This document shows positions 1 through 6,407 of a stretch of DNA of 6,407 bases, piece by piece. Made by a program: the position numbers and the translations under genes. The stretch is from Gammaproteobacteria bacterium (GTDB lineage Bacteria; Pseudomonadota; Gammaproteobacteria; Pseudomonadales; Pseudomonadaceae): the NCBI GenBank assembly GCA_012513235.1, contig JAAZCO010000030.1:1-6407 (forward strand), given 5' to 3'. Position 1 is the first letter of the stretch. The number at the start of each line of letters is the position of its first letter. The notes below the pieces were generated by a model, which was not told the origin of the DNA, did not search any database, and worked only from the letters and a program-made list of their open reading frames with translations.

Positions 1-20
1 GCTTTCGTTAAAGCCCCCAT
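1..20 (-). CDS. ihfA: IHF alpha subunit, first codons only (partial)
   Basis: Read on the minus strand, an ATG at 20-18 opens a frame giving M-G-A-L-T-K plus two bases of the next codon, then the window ends. This matches the N-terminus I know for Pseudomonas-type IhfA (MGALTKAEMAERL). ihfA directly follows pheT in E. coli and Pseudomonas. IHF alpha pairs with IHF beta to form a DNA-bending nucleoid protein used in transcription, replication and site-specific recombination. A purine-rich AAGGA (34-30) inside the end of pheT lies 9 bases before the ATG. The start is only 4 bases past the pheT stop, so the two genes are probably co-transcribed and translationally coupled. Only about six residues are visible, so the call rests on this short match plus gene order. 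Confidence 0.85.
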
Positions 21-24
21 ACAC

Positions 25-2406
25 TCACTTCCTTAAGATTGCACCAAACTTATCAGACAATAGAGTCAGTATCGCTTGTGTTGCCGCGCTGACCTCTTCG
101 TCTGTAAGAGTGCGTGATGGATGCTGCCAGGTCAAGCCAACCGCTAAGCTTTTACAACCTTCTTCCACCCCTTTGCCTTGATACACATCAAACAAACGAA
201 TTTGCGTTAAAAACTCACCGGCGGCACTGCGCATAGCGTCCATCAGTTGCTCTGCTGGAATATCAGCATTCACCACCAAAGCTAAGTCGCGGCGTACTTC
301 AGGGAAGCGTGACAACTCAGAAAACTCAGGCAAACGGCCTTCGCTAATAGCATCAAGTTTGACTTCAAACATCAACACTTGCTGATCAATATCCAACTCA
401 GTGGCCAACTGCGGATGCAAGGTACCCACAAAACCAACCGCCTGACCATGACGCTCAATACGTGCGCACTGACCCGGATGGAAGGCATGCTGCTGGCAGG
501 GTACAAAAGTGAAGCTTGCGCTATCGCCACCCACACCCAGCACCGCTTCGATATCGGCTTTAATATCGTAAAAATCAACAGTCTCTTTACCGTGCGTCCA
601 TAACTCTGGCAAACGTGAACCTGTGATCACTCCGGCAAGCATGCGATCCTGCTTGAGATCGTCTAACTGACCAACAAAACTTAAGCCGCTTTCAAATAAG
701 CGCACGCGCTCTTGTTGACGATTCAGGTTGTGCTGCAGGGCTTTAAGCAAACCCGGCAAGAGTGATGCACGCATCACTGACAGTTCAGCTGAAATCGGGT
801 TGGCCAAGGTTAGGGCTTTAAGCTCTGGGTGGAACGCTGTAAATAACTCAGGCTCAATAAAGCTATAGGTAATGGCTTCTTGATAGCCGCGGGCGACCAA
901 CAAGCGACGCAAGACCGGCAACTGTGCTTGTGCTTCAGATTGCGCTTGCGGTGCTAAGCGCGCAGCTGGGTAACGCACAGGCAACTGATCGTAGCCATAT
1001 AAACGGCCAATCTCTTCCAGCAAGTCCACTTCAATAGTGATATCAAAGCGATGCGTTGGCACCACCACTGACCACACGCCAGCACCTTGTGCAGTCAACT
1101 GCAAGCCTAGCGGTGTCAGTAATGACTCAATCTCAGCATCGCTCAGACTTAAACCAAACATTTGCTTGACGCGCTCAGCACGTAAAGTGATAGGCGCAGT
1201 TTTTGGTAAATGCTGCGCATCTTCAGTGACCACCACAGGACCTGCGCTACCGCCAACAATGCTCAGCAATAATTCAGTCGCACGCTCAATAGCCTGCGCA
1301 GGTAACTGCCAGTCCACGCCACGCTCAAAGCGGTGCGAAGCATCGGTATGTAAGCCATAAGAACGGGCTTTACCAGCAATTGCGACAGGCTCAAAGAAAG
1401 CACTTTCCAGGAAGATATCCGTGGTTTGACCGACTGTCACACCACTGTCTTCGCCGCCCATGACACCGGCAATCGCCAGCGCACGCTCTTGGTCGGCAAT
1501 GACCAAGGTATTAGCTTTGAGCTTAATTTCTTGGCCATCAAGCAAAGTAATCTGCTCGTTGTCTTGCGCCATACGCACGCAAATACCACCTTTGATTTGT
1601 GCTAAATCAAAAGCATGCAGCGGTTGACCCAACTCAATCATCACATAGTTAGTGACATCAACCACGGGATCAATACTGCGAATATCACTGCGCTGTAACC
1701 GCTCAACCATCCATGCAGGCGTGGCTTGGCTTAAATCAACACCAGTAATCACACGGCCGGCATAACGAGGACAAGCCTGCGCTGCAGCCAACTCAACTGT
1801 AACGGTTTGCTCATGGCTGGCTGGTACTGCAGTAATCACCGGCAATTGTGCTGGTACATTATATAAAGCACCCACTTCGCGAGCTAAACCCTGCAAAGAC
1901 AAGCAATCACCACGGTTCGGGGTGAGGTCCACTTCAATGCACACATCATTGAGGTTTAACGCTTCACGCACACATTGACCGACCACAGCATCCGCAGGCA
2001 GCTCTAATAAGCCATCGTTTTCTTCGCTGATCTGTAACTCGCTCGCTGAACACAGCATGCCAAATGACTCGACACCGCGCAGCTTAGCTTTTTTGATTTT
2101 AAAGTCGCCCGGCAATACAGCACCGACACGAGCAAAAGGAATTTTAATACCCATGCGGGCATTGGGTGCACCACAAACGATTTGTACCGTTTGCTCGCCA
2201 TCGCTAACCTGACAGACACGCAATTTATCCGCATCTGGGTGCTGTTCAGCACTCAAGATTTCGCCAACCACCACACCGCTAAATTCACCTGCAACGGGTG
2301 TAACCGCGTCCACTTCAAGACCGGCCATAGATAAGCGTGCGACCAACTCATCACGCGTCGCGGCTGGATTAACTAAACTACGTAACCACTGTTCACTGAA
2401 ATTCAT
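25..2406 (-). CDS. pheT: Phenylalanyl-tRNA synthetase beta subunit
   Basis: This is the large subunit of the cytoplasmic (alpha-beta)2 enzyme that charges tRNA-Phe; beta carries the editing and tRNA-binding modules. At 793 residues it has the full bacterial length. By family knowledge the order is: N-terminal segment (about 1-38), OB-fold tRNA-binding domain (about 39-150, with HPDADKLRVCQV and CGAPN), the B3/B4 editing domain (about 210-400), the B5 domain (about 400-475), a catalytic-like fold (about 475-690) and a C-terminal ferredoxin-like anticodon-binding domain (about 700-793, starting SRFPEVRRDLAL). Residues that line the Tyr-tRNA editing pocket in characterised enzymes appear present: H264 in QPLHAFD, G318, E334 in FLESAFF, and T354 and A356 in HTDASHRFERG. 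The ATG is preceded by AGGAG (2417-2413) with a 6-base spacer. It lies 31 bases after pheS and 4 bases before ihfA, so it belongs to the same operon. No defect seen. Confidence 0.98.
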   Translation of the reverse strand: MNFSEQWLRSLVNPAATRDELVARLSMAGLEVDAVTPVAGEFSGVVVGEILSAEQHPDADKLRVCQVSDGEQTVQIVCGAPNARMGIKIPFARVGAVLPGDFKIKKAKLRGVESFGMLCSASELQISEENDGLLELPADAVVGQCVREALNLNDVCIEVDLTPNRGDCLSLQGLAREVGALYNVPAQLPVITAVPASHEQTVTVELAAAQACPRYAGRVITGVDLSQATPAWMVERLQRSDIRSIDPVVDVTNYVMIELGQPLHAFDLAQIKGGICVRMAQDNEQITLLDGQEIKLKANTLVIADQERALAIAGVMGGEDSGVTVGQTTDIFLESAFFEPVAIAGKARSYGLHTDASHRFERGVDWQLPAQAIERATELLLSIVGGSAGPVVVTEDAQHLPKTAPITLRAERVKQMFGLSLSDAEIESLLTPLGLQLTAQGAGVWSVVVPTHRFDITIEVDLLEEIGRLYGYDQLPVRYPAARLAPQAQSEAQAQLPVLRRLLVARGYQEAITYSFIEPELFTAFHPELKALTLANPISAELSVMRASLLPGLLKALQHNLNRQQERVRLFESGLSFVGQLDDLKQDRMLAGVITGSRLPELWTHGKETVDFYDIKADIEAVLGVGGDSASFTFVPCQQHAFHPGQCARIERHGQAVGFVGTLHPQLATELDIDQQVLMFEVKLDAISEGRLPEFSELSRFPEVRRDLALVVNADIPAEQLMDAMRSAAGEFLTQIRLFDVYQGKGVEEGCKSLAVGLTWQHPSRTLTDEEVSAATQAILTLLSDKFGAILRK

Positions 2407-2437
2407 ACTGCTCTCCTAAACTCTAAAGGGTATCGAC

Positions 2438-3454
2438 CTAGCGAAACTGCGATAAAAAACGTAGGTCGTTATCGAAGAACAGACGCAAATCATTGACGCC
2501 ATAACGCAACATAGCCAAGCGTTCAACACCCATACCGAAGGCAAAACCTTGGAACTCTTCCGGATCAATACCTGACATGCGCAACACATTCGGATGCACC
2601 ATGCCGCAACCCATCACTTCCAACCAACCGGTTTGCTTGCACACACGGCAACCTTCGCCATTGCACATCACACACTGCATATCCACTTCGGCGGACGGTT
2701 CAGTAAAGGGGAAGAAGGATGGACGGAAACGCACACCTAAATCTTTCTCAAAGAACACCCGTAAGAATTCTTCAATCGTGCCTTTCAAGTCTGCAAAACT
2801 AATATCTTGATCAATCAACAATCCTTCCACTTGGTGGAACATCGGCGAGTGCGTGATATCAGAATCACAACGATACACACGGCCTGGGCAAACAATACGA
2901 ATCGGCGGACGCTGAGCTTCCATGGTGCGGACCTGCACCGGAGAAGTATGGGTGCGCAGCAACATATTCGCATTAAAGTAGAAGGTGTCGTGCATGGCAC
3001 GCGCTGGGTGATGGCCTGGAATATTCAAGGCTTCAAAGTTGTGATAGTCATCTTCAACTTCAGGACCCTCAGCAATGCCATAGCCAATCTTGGTGAAGAA
3101 CTGCTCAATGCGCTCAAGCGTACGAGTCACTGGGTGCAAGCCACCGCTTTGCTGACCGCGACCGGCTAAAGTGACATCAATGGTTTCAGCAGCCAATTTA
3201 GCAGCTAAGGCCAAACCGTCTAAGTGCTGCTTACGTGCATTGAGTGCATCTTGCACCTTTTCTTTGGCCGCGTTAATCAAAGCTCCGGCTTGCGGACGCT
3301 CTTCAGCTGACAACTTACCCAGTTGCTTCATTTGCAGAGTCAATTCACCTTTTTTACCAAGATAGTGAACCCGTAACTGCTCTACTGCTTGCGAATCTTC
3401 ACTGTCGGCAACGGCTGTTAAAGCCTGCGCAACCAGCGCATCAAGATTATCCAT
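2438..3454 (-). CDS. pheS: Phenylalanyl-tRNA synthetase alpha subunit
   Basis: This is the catalytic subunit that activates phenylalanine with ATP and transfers it to tRNA-Phe, working as a heterotetramer with PheT. It is a class II synthetase of 338 residues, slightly longer than the E. coli protein (327). The first ~90 residues are charged and helical, as expected for the tRNA-contacting coiled coil. The catalytic core follows: FEALNIPGHHPAR (140-152), DTFY (156-159), LLRTHTSPVQ (165-174), motif 2 around RVYRCDSDITHSPMFHQVEG (192-211), FRPSFFPFTEPSAEVD (243-258) and motif 3 GMGVERLAML (307-316). A305, in GFAFGMG, corresponds to E. coli Ala294, which sets the size of the phenylalanine pocket, so normal Phe specificity is expected. 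The start ATG follows GGAG (3464-3461) with a 6-base spacer. It is 150 bases downstream of rplT, across a structured gap that may control it, and 31 bases upstream of pheT. Confidence 0.98.
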   Translation of the reverse strand: MDNLDALVAQALTAVADSEDSQAVEQLRVHYLGKKGELTLQMKQLGKLSAEERPQAGALINAAKEKVQDALNARKQHLDGLALAAKLAAETIDVTLAGRGQQSGGLHPVTRTLERIEQFFTKIGYGIAEGPEVEDDYHNFEALNIPGHHPARAMHDTFYFNANMLLRTHTSPVQVRTMEAQRPPIRIVCPGRVYRCDSDITHSPMFHQVEGLLIDQDISFADLKGTIEEFLRVFFEKDLGVRFRPSFFPFTEPSAEVDMQCVMCNGEGCRVCKQTGWLEVMGCGMVHPNVLRMSGIDPEEFQGFAFGMGVERLAMLRYGVNDLRLFFDNDLRFLSQFR

Positions 3455-3469
3455 ACATTACTCCAGAGG

Positions 3470-3504
3470 ACCTTGCAAAACACAGCGCACGTACTTTGCA
3501 AGGT
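3470..3504 (-). repeat. 10-bp perfect inverted repeat upstream of pheS
   Basis: Plus-strand arms ACCTTGCAAA (3470-3479) and TTTGCAAGGT (3495-3504) are perfect inverted repeats around a 15-base centre. On the minus-strand transcript they form a 10-bp stem that ends 5 bases before the GGAG of the pheS ribosome binding site (3464-3461). There is no T-run after it in the pheS direction, so it is not a normal terminator. It could be an mRNA hairpin acting on pheS translation or stability, or a DNA operator. The structure is seen directly; the function is unknown. Confidence 0.6.
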
Positions 3505-3525
3505 GCTCTTACTATGACTTTTAAA

Positions 3526-3552
3526 AAATAAGGGTGCTATACGAAATAAGGG
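3526..3552 (-). repeat. Direct repeat that duplicates a terminator-like 3' arm
   Basis: The 9-base plus-strand sequence AAATAAGGG occurs at 3526-3534 and again at 3544-3552. In the transcript of this operon it reads CCCUUAUUU twice. The first copy met by RNA polymerase (3552-3544) is the 3' arm and tail of the hairpin at 3546-3575. The second copy (3534-3526) can pair with the same 5' arm (AUAAGGG, 3575-3569) and is followed by a longer U-run, CCCUUAUUUUUU. The two pairings exclude each other. Whether both form in vivo is inference. Confidence 0.45.
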
Positions 3553-3575
3553 AAGAGCCTAAGCCCTTCCCTTAT
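3546..3575 (-). terminator. Hairpin after rplT, probable weak terminator or attenuator
   Basis: Plus-strand bases 3546-3555 pair perfectly with 3566-3575 (10 bp). One mismatch (3556 with 3565), two more pairs and a 4-base loop (3559-3562) complete the hairpin. In the minus-strand transcript it begins 30 bases past the rplT stop and is followed by UUAUUUCGU, counting the last pairs of the stem, so the U-tail is only moderate. On the plus strand the bases after it are not T-rich, so it serves the rplT-to-pheS direction. It may end part of the transcripts from the ribosomal protein genes or stabilise their 3' end, with some read-through into pheST. No Phe-rich leader peptide precedes it. Confidence 0.6.
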
Positions 3576-3604
3576 CAAAACCGCATGTCGCAATGTTTTA
3601 AAAC

Positions 3605-3961
3605 TTAGGCCAAAGAGGACTTAGCTTGTTCAACAATTGCAGCAAATGCTGCTTTTTCGTTTACTGCCAAGTCAGCCAGTACTTTACGGTCGATTTCGAT
3701 TGAAGCTTTTTTCAAGCCAGCAATGAAACGGCTGTAAGACAAACCATTGATACGTGCACCAGCATTGATACGTGCAATCCACAGAGCGCGGAATTGACGT
3801 TTACGCTGACGACGGTCACGGTACGCGTACTGACCAGCCTTAATAACCGCTTGCTTAGCAACACGGAATACGCGTGAGCGTGCGCCGTAATAACCTTTAG
3901 CAAGTTTTAAGATTTTCTTGTGACGACTACGGGCTACAACACCACGTTTTACACGAGCCAT
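3605..3961 (-). CDS. rplT: 50S ribosomal protein bL20
   Basis: This is a primary 23S rRNA-binding protein needed early in assembly of the large ribosomal subunit. In E. coli it also represses translation of its own operon by binding the mRNA ahead of rpmI. It has 118 residues, the usual family length. The N-terminal half is a very basic extended tail (MARVKRGVVARSRHKKILKL, 1-20). A conserved block then runs from about 30 to 68 and includes YRDRRQRKRQFRALWI (47-62) and ARINAG (63-68). The C-terminal globular part includes INGLSYSRFIAGLKKA (71-86). The ATG is preceded by AAGG (3974-3971) with a 9-base spacer, and the gene starts 31 bases after the rpmI stop. It is intact with no unusual residue seen. 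Confidence 0.98.
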   Translation of the reverse strand: MARVKRGVVARSRHKKILKLAKGYYGARSRVFRVAKQAVIKAGQYAYRDRRQRKRQFRALWIARINAGARINGLSYSRFIAGLKKASIEIDRKVLADLAVNEKAAFAAIVEQAKSSLA

Positions 3962-3992
3962 AAAATTTTACCTTTATTTATCCAGACCTAAA

Positions 3993-4187
3993 TTAACGAA
4001 CACGCAACATGCGTTCAACGCGAGCAACATCACTTGGGTGCATCAAAGATGTCCCGCGCAGTTGACGCTTACGCTTAGTTGTCATTTTGGTCAAGATGTG
4101 ACTCTTGAAAGCGTGCTTATGTTTAAAACCGTTTGCTGTCGCTTTAAAGCGCTTTTTAGCGCCACTTTTCGTTTTCATCTTTGGCAT
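3993..4187 (-). CDS. rpmI: 50S ribosomal protein bL35
   Basis: This is a small, highly basic protein of the large ribosomal subunit. It has 64 residues, the normal length. Family hallmarks are the start MPKMKTKSGAKKRFK (1-15) and the segment HILTKMTTKRKRQLRGT. The ATG follows GGAG (4199-4196) with an 8-base spacer. It sits between infC and rplT, the order found in most bacteria. In E. coli bL20 controls rpmI and rplT together at a site ahead of rpmI; the 62-base spacer here could hold such a site, but I could not recognise the E. coli-type pseudoknot by eye. The ORF is intact. Confidence 0.98.
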   Translation of the reverse strand: MPKMKTKSGAKKRFKATANGFKHKHAFKSHILTKMTTKRKRQLRGTSLMHPSDVARVERMLRVR

Positions 4188-4249
4188 GTTGAATACTCCG
4201 CATTCAGATTGATACGCATAACCTTAAGGCCTGCCTGTGCCCTAGGGGG

Positions 4250-4798
4250 TTATTTTTTCTTTTTGGGGGCGAGGACCATTATTAACTGGCGTCCTTCCAT
4301 CTTAGGATGCTGTTCAACGGTGCCGTATTCAGCAAGGTCACCTTCGACCCGCTTCAACAACTCCATTCCCAGCTCCTGGTGGGCCATCTCTCGGCCGCGG
4401 AATCGTAATGAAACCTTGGCTTTATCCCCATCTTCTAGGAAACGTATCAGGTTGCGTAGTTTTACCTGATAATCCCCGTCTTCCGTCCCTGGTCGAAACT
4501 TAATTTCTTTAATTTGAATCTGTTTCTGATTCTTACGAGCAGCCGCGACCTGTTTCTTTTTCTCAAACACGTGCTTGCCGTAGTCCATGATGCGACATAC
4601 AGGCGGCAACGCGTCCGCAGAAATTTCAACTAAGTCCAGCTTTGCTTCATCAGCAGCTGCTAGAGCCTCATCAATCGAGACGACCCCGATCTGCTCGCCT
4701 TCCGCACCAATCAGGCGCACTTCGCGGGCTGTGATGTTCTCATTAATGGGTGCCTTAGGGGCAGCTCGTCTGTCTTGTCTCATATCTCGCTTGATAAT
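4250..4798 (-). CDS. infC: Translation initiation factor IF-3
   Basis: IF-3 binds the 30S subunit, keeps it apart from 50S and checks the start codon-initiator tRNA pairing. From the proposed ATT start the protein has 182 residues. The N-terminal domain (about 17-80) holds the family signature RIMDYGKHVFEKKK (69-82), a charged lysine-rich linker follows, and the C-terminal domain (about 95-178) holds IKEIKFRPGTEDGDYQVKLRNL and LRFRGREMAHQELGMELL. It ends in a run of lysines, typical of the family. No ATG fits well: the first in-frame ATG (4783) is 20 bases from the GGAG (4807-4804). An upstream GTG (4804-4802) overlaps that GGAG. The ATT at 4798-4796 lies 5 bases from it and agrees with the rare AUU start known for E. 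coli infC, through which IF-3 represses its own synthesis. Neighbouring ATA (4801) or ATC (4795), or annotation from the GTG (184 residues), cannot be excluded. Confidence 0.95.
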   Translation of the reverse strand: MIKRDMRQDRRAAPKAPINENITAREVRLIGAEGEQIGVVSIDEALAAADEAKLDLVEISADALPPVCRIMDYGKHVFEKKKQVAAARKNQKQIQIKEIKFRPGTEDGDYQVKLRNLIRFLEDGDKAKVSLRFRGREMAHQELGMELLKRVEGDLAEYGTVEQHPKMEGRQLIMVLAPKKKK

Positions 4799-4807
4799 TA
4801 TCACTCC
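4796..4807 (-). promoter_or_regulatory. infC ribosome binding site and non-canonical ATT start
   Basis: On the minus strand the sequence reads GGAG-TGATA-ATT. The Shine-Dalgarno GGAG (4807-4804) is formed by the last codons of thrS, the thrS stop TGA is 4803-4801, and the ATT start is 4798-4796. Known biology: the AUU start of infC is discriminated against by IF-3 itself, giving negative feedback. The spacing supports ATT over ATA (2 bases, too close) and ATG (20 bases, too far); ATC at 8 bases remains possible. The site choice is inference from spacing and family precedent. Confidence 0.7.
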
Positions 4808-6407
4808 AAATCTTGGCGACCACGCCGGGAAATCGCAGTATTTAATAATTCGCTGAACTGATCGACGGACATACTTCCAAGATCTTCACCGCCGCGCGTT
4901 CGTACTGCAATAGTTTGTGTCTCAACTTCCCTATCGCCAATAACTAGCAAATAAGGAACCTTGAGCAAAGTATGCTCACGGATTTTAAAGCCGATCTTCT
5001 CGTTTCTCAAGTCGCTTGTGACTCTAAATCCACTTTCTAGCAACTTTTTTTCAACTTTCTGTGCAAAAGGACCTTGTTTCTCACTAATATTCATAATTGT
5101 CGCTTGTGTTGGTGCTAACCAAGCTGGAAACGCACCTTCATAATGCTCAATCAAAATACCAATAAAACGCTCAAATGAACCTAAAATTGCACGGTGCAAC
5201 ATCACTGGATGTTTACGGCCGTTATCTTCGCTGACATATTCAGCGTCTAAACGTACCGGCAAGTTAAAGTCGAGCTGTAAGGTACCACACTGCCAAACAC
5301 GACCTAAACAGTCACGCAGGGAGAACTCAATCTTTGGGCCGTAGAATGCACCTTCACCGGGCTGCAACTCATACTCTAAGCCAGCAGAGTCTAAGGCATC
5401 AGCAAGGGCTTTCTCAGCCAAGTCCCACTGCTCGTCAGAACCGACGCGCTGCTCTGGACGTGTTGACAACTTCAATTCAATTTCATCAAAACCAAAATCA
5501 GCATACACTTTTTGTGTTAAGCGAATAAAGTTAGCTGATTCTTCTTGCATCTGTTCTTCAGTACAGAAAATGTGCGCATCGTCTTGAACGAATCCACGCA
5601 CACGCATTATACCATGCAATGCACCCGACGGCTCGTTACGGTGACAGGCACCAAACTCTGCTAAACGCAACGGCAACTCACGGTAGCTCTTTAAACCCTG
5701 ATTATACACTTGCACGTGGCAAGGACAGTTCATGGGCTTAATCGCATAATCACGCGACTCAGACTCAGTGACAAACATATTGTCTGCGTAGTTGGTCCAA
5801 TGACCTGACTTCTCCCAGAGAATACGGTCAACCACTTGCGGCGTTTTGATTTCTAAATAGCCGTTTTCACGCTGCACTTTACGCATATATTGCTCAAGTA
5901 CTTGATACAGCGTCCAGCCATTCGGGTGCCAGAACACCATACCCGGCGCTTCTTCTTGCATATGAAACAAATCCAAGCGCTTACCGAGTTTACGGTGATC
6001 ACGCTTTTCAGCTTCCTCAATACGCTTAATATAGGCACTGAGCTGTTTTTTATCCGACCAAGCAGTACCGTAAATACGTTGTAACTGCTCGTTCTTGGAA
6101 TCACCACGCCAGTAGGCACCGGAGAAGCGTGTCAATTTAAAAGACTTCAAGAAGCGCGTATTAGGCACGTGCGGTCCACGGCACATATCGACGTACTCTT
6201 GGTGAAAATACAGACCCATTTCTGTTTCATCGGGCATATCTTCAATCAAACGTAACTTATAATCCTCACCACGCTCAGTGAAAATCTCGATCACTTCAGC
6301 ACGTGGTGTCAGCTTTTTAATCACATCGTAATCTTGATTGATCAGCTCATTCATGCGCTTTTCAATCGCTTGCATATCATCAGGCGTAAACGGACGCGCA
6401 ATCGCTA
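4801..6407 (-). CDS. thrS: Threonyl-tRNA synthetase (5' end outside the window)
   Basis: This class II synthetase charges tRNA-Thr in the cytoplasm and removes mischarged serine. The frame stays open to the right edge, reading R-P-F-T-P-D-D ahead of the Met codon at 6375, so that Met is internal. About 535 of ~640 residues are present; the N-terminal TGS domain and the first part of the editing domain, with its HxxxH, lie outside. Numbering from the Met at 6375: editing motif CRGPH (65-69); zinc ligands C217 (in MNCPCH), H268 (in DDAHIFC) and H394 (in VMLHRA), with the spacing of E. coli C334, H385 and H511; motif 2 FGACHRNEPSG with R246; motif 3 HRAILGSFERF with R403; C-terminal anticodon-binding domain from about 420 to the end. 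The stop TGA lies 2 bases before the proposed infC ATT, so infC translation is probably coupled to thrS. E. coli ThrRS represses its own mRNA at an upstream operator, which would be outside this window. Confidence 0.98.
   Translation of the reverse strand, partial: AIARPFTPDDMQAIEKRMNELINQDYDVIKKLTPRAEVIEIFTERGEDYKLRLIEDMPDETEMGLYFHQEYVDMCRGPHVPNTRFLKSFKLTRFSGAYWRGDSKNEQLQRIYGTAWSDKKQLSAYIKRIEEAEKRDHRKLGKRLDLFHMQEEAPGMVFWHPNGWTLYQVLEQYMRKVQRENGYLEIKTPQVVDRILWEKSGHWTNYADNMFVTESESRDYAIKPMNCPCHVQVYNQGLKSYRELPLRLAEFGACHRNEPSGALHGIMRVRGFVQDDAHIFCTEEQMQEESANFIRLTQKVYADFGFDEIELKLSTRPEQRVGSDEQWDLAEKALADALDSAGLEYELQPGEGAFYGPKIEFSLRDCLGRVWQCGTLQLDFNLPVRLDAEYVSEDNGRKHPVMLHRAILGSFERFIGILIEHYEGAFPAWLAPTQATIMNISEKQGPFAQKVEKKLLESGFRVTSDLRNEKIGFKIREHTLLKVPYLLVIGDREVETQTIAVRTRGGEDLGSMSVDQFSELLNTAISRRGRQDLE

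Noticed and set aside
1037..1360. 107-codon plus-strand open frame opposite pheT
   Set aside because: It is antisense to conserved pheT sequence with no recognisable product.
2807..3169. 120-codon plus-strand open frame opposite pheS
   Set aside because: It is entirely antisense to conserved pheS coding sequence, has no recognisable domain and is best explained as a shadow frame.
3458..3490. GTG-started minicistron (VRCVLQGPLE) ending just before pheS
   Set aside because: It has no ribosome binding site and no phenylalanine codons, and it overlaps the inverted repeat; most likely chance.
4175..4219. Short ATG frame (MRINLNAEYS...) overlapping the rpmI start out of frame
   Set aside because: The only purine-rich stretch, AAGG, is 2 bases from the ATG, too close for normal initiation, and there is no supporting family.
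4250..4264. A-rich 3' end of infC (AAAAAGAAAAAATAA) as a possible slippage site
   Set aside because: The -1 frame meets a stop within four codons, no extended product results, and lysine-rich tails are normal for IF-3.
4038..4469. 143-codon plus-strand open frame across rpmI and infC
   Set aside because: It lies opposite two firmly identified genes, its translation resembles no family I know, and its composition is that of an antisense shadow.
4801..6375. thrS starting at the Met codon at 6375
   Set aside because: The frame continues upstream with ThrRS-like residues (RPFTPDD) to the window edge, and about 107 N-terminal residues would otherwise be missing.
1..6407. A novel mobile, defence or biosynthetic system in the window
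   Set aside because: The whole window is accounted for by a conserved housekeeping operon; no transposase, integrase, repeat array or unknown intact gene was seen on either strand.

Overview
This window is a conserved translation cluster, and every gene in it is on the minus strand. Read in the direction of transcription, from high to low coordinates, the order is thrS (3' part), infC, rpmI, rplT, pheS, pheT and the first codons of ihfA. Gene order and protein sequence both point to a gammaproteobacterium close to Pseudomonas. From memory, the IF-3 N-terminus (KRDMRQDRRAAPKAPINEN), the 338-residue PheS, the 793-residue PheT and an IhfA that begins MGALTK are Pseudomonas-like. By eye the base composition is lower in GC than typical Pseudomonas and the wobble positions are relaxed, so a lower-GC member or relative of Pseudomonadaceae is my best guess. 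I did not compute GC content.

Layout: threonyl-tRNA synthetase runs off the right edge at 6407 and ends at 4801. Translation initiation factor IF-3 follows almost at once; its ribosome binding site lies inside the last thrS codons and its probable start codon is ATT. Ribosomal proteins bL35 and bL20 follow after 62 and 31 bases. A 150-base gap (3455-3604) separates rplT from pheS. It is the largest non-coding stretch here and the only place with clear non-coding structure: a strong hairpin with a modest U-tail, a second copy of the hairpin's 3' arm followed by a T-run, and a 10-bp inverted repeat just upstream of the pheS ribosome binding site. The two phenylalanyl-tRNA synthetase subunits, pheS and pheT, are 31 bases apart. 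Four bases after pheT, the IHF alpha gene starts and runs off the left edge.

The genes supply two aminoacyl-tRNA synthetases, one initiation factor, two large-subunit ribosomal proteins and a nucleoid protein, an arrangement also known in E. coli. All complete reading frames are intact and the catalytic or binding motifs I checked are present. I found no mobile element, CRISPR array, tRNA, phage gene or defence gene, and nothing that looks like a previously undescribed system. The points most worth a second look are the non-ATG start of infC and the structured rplT-pheS gap.
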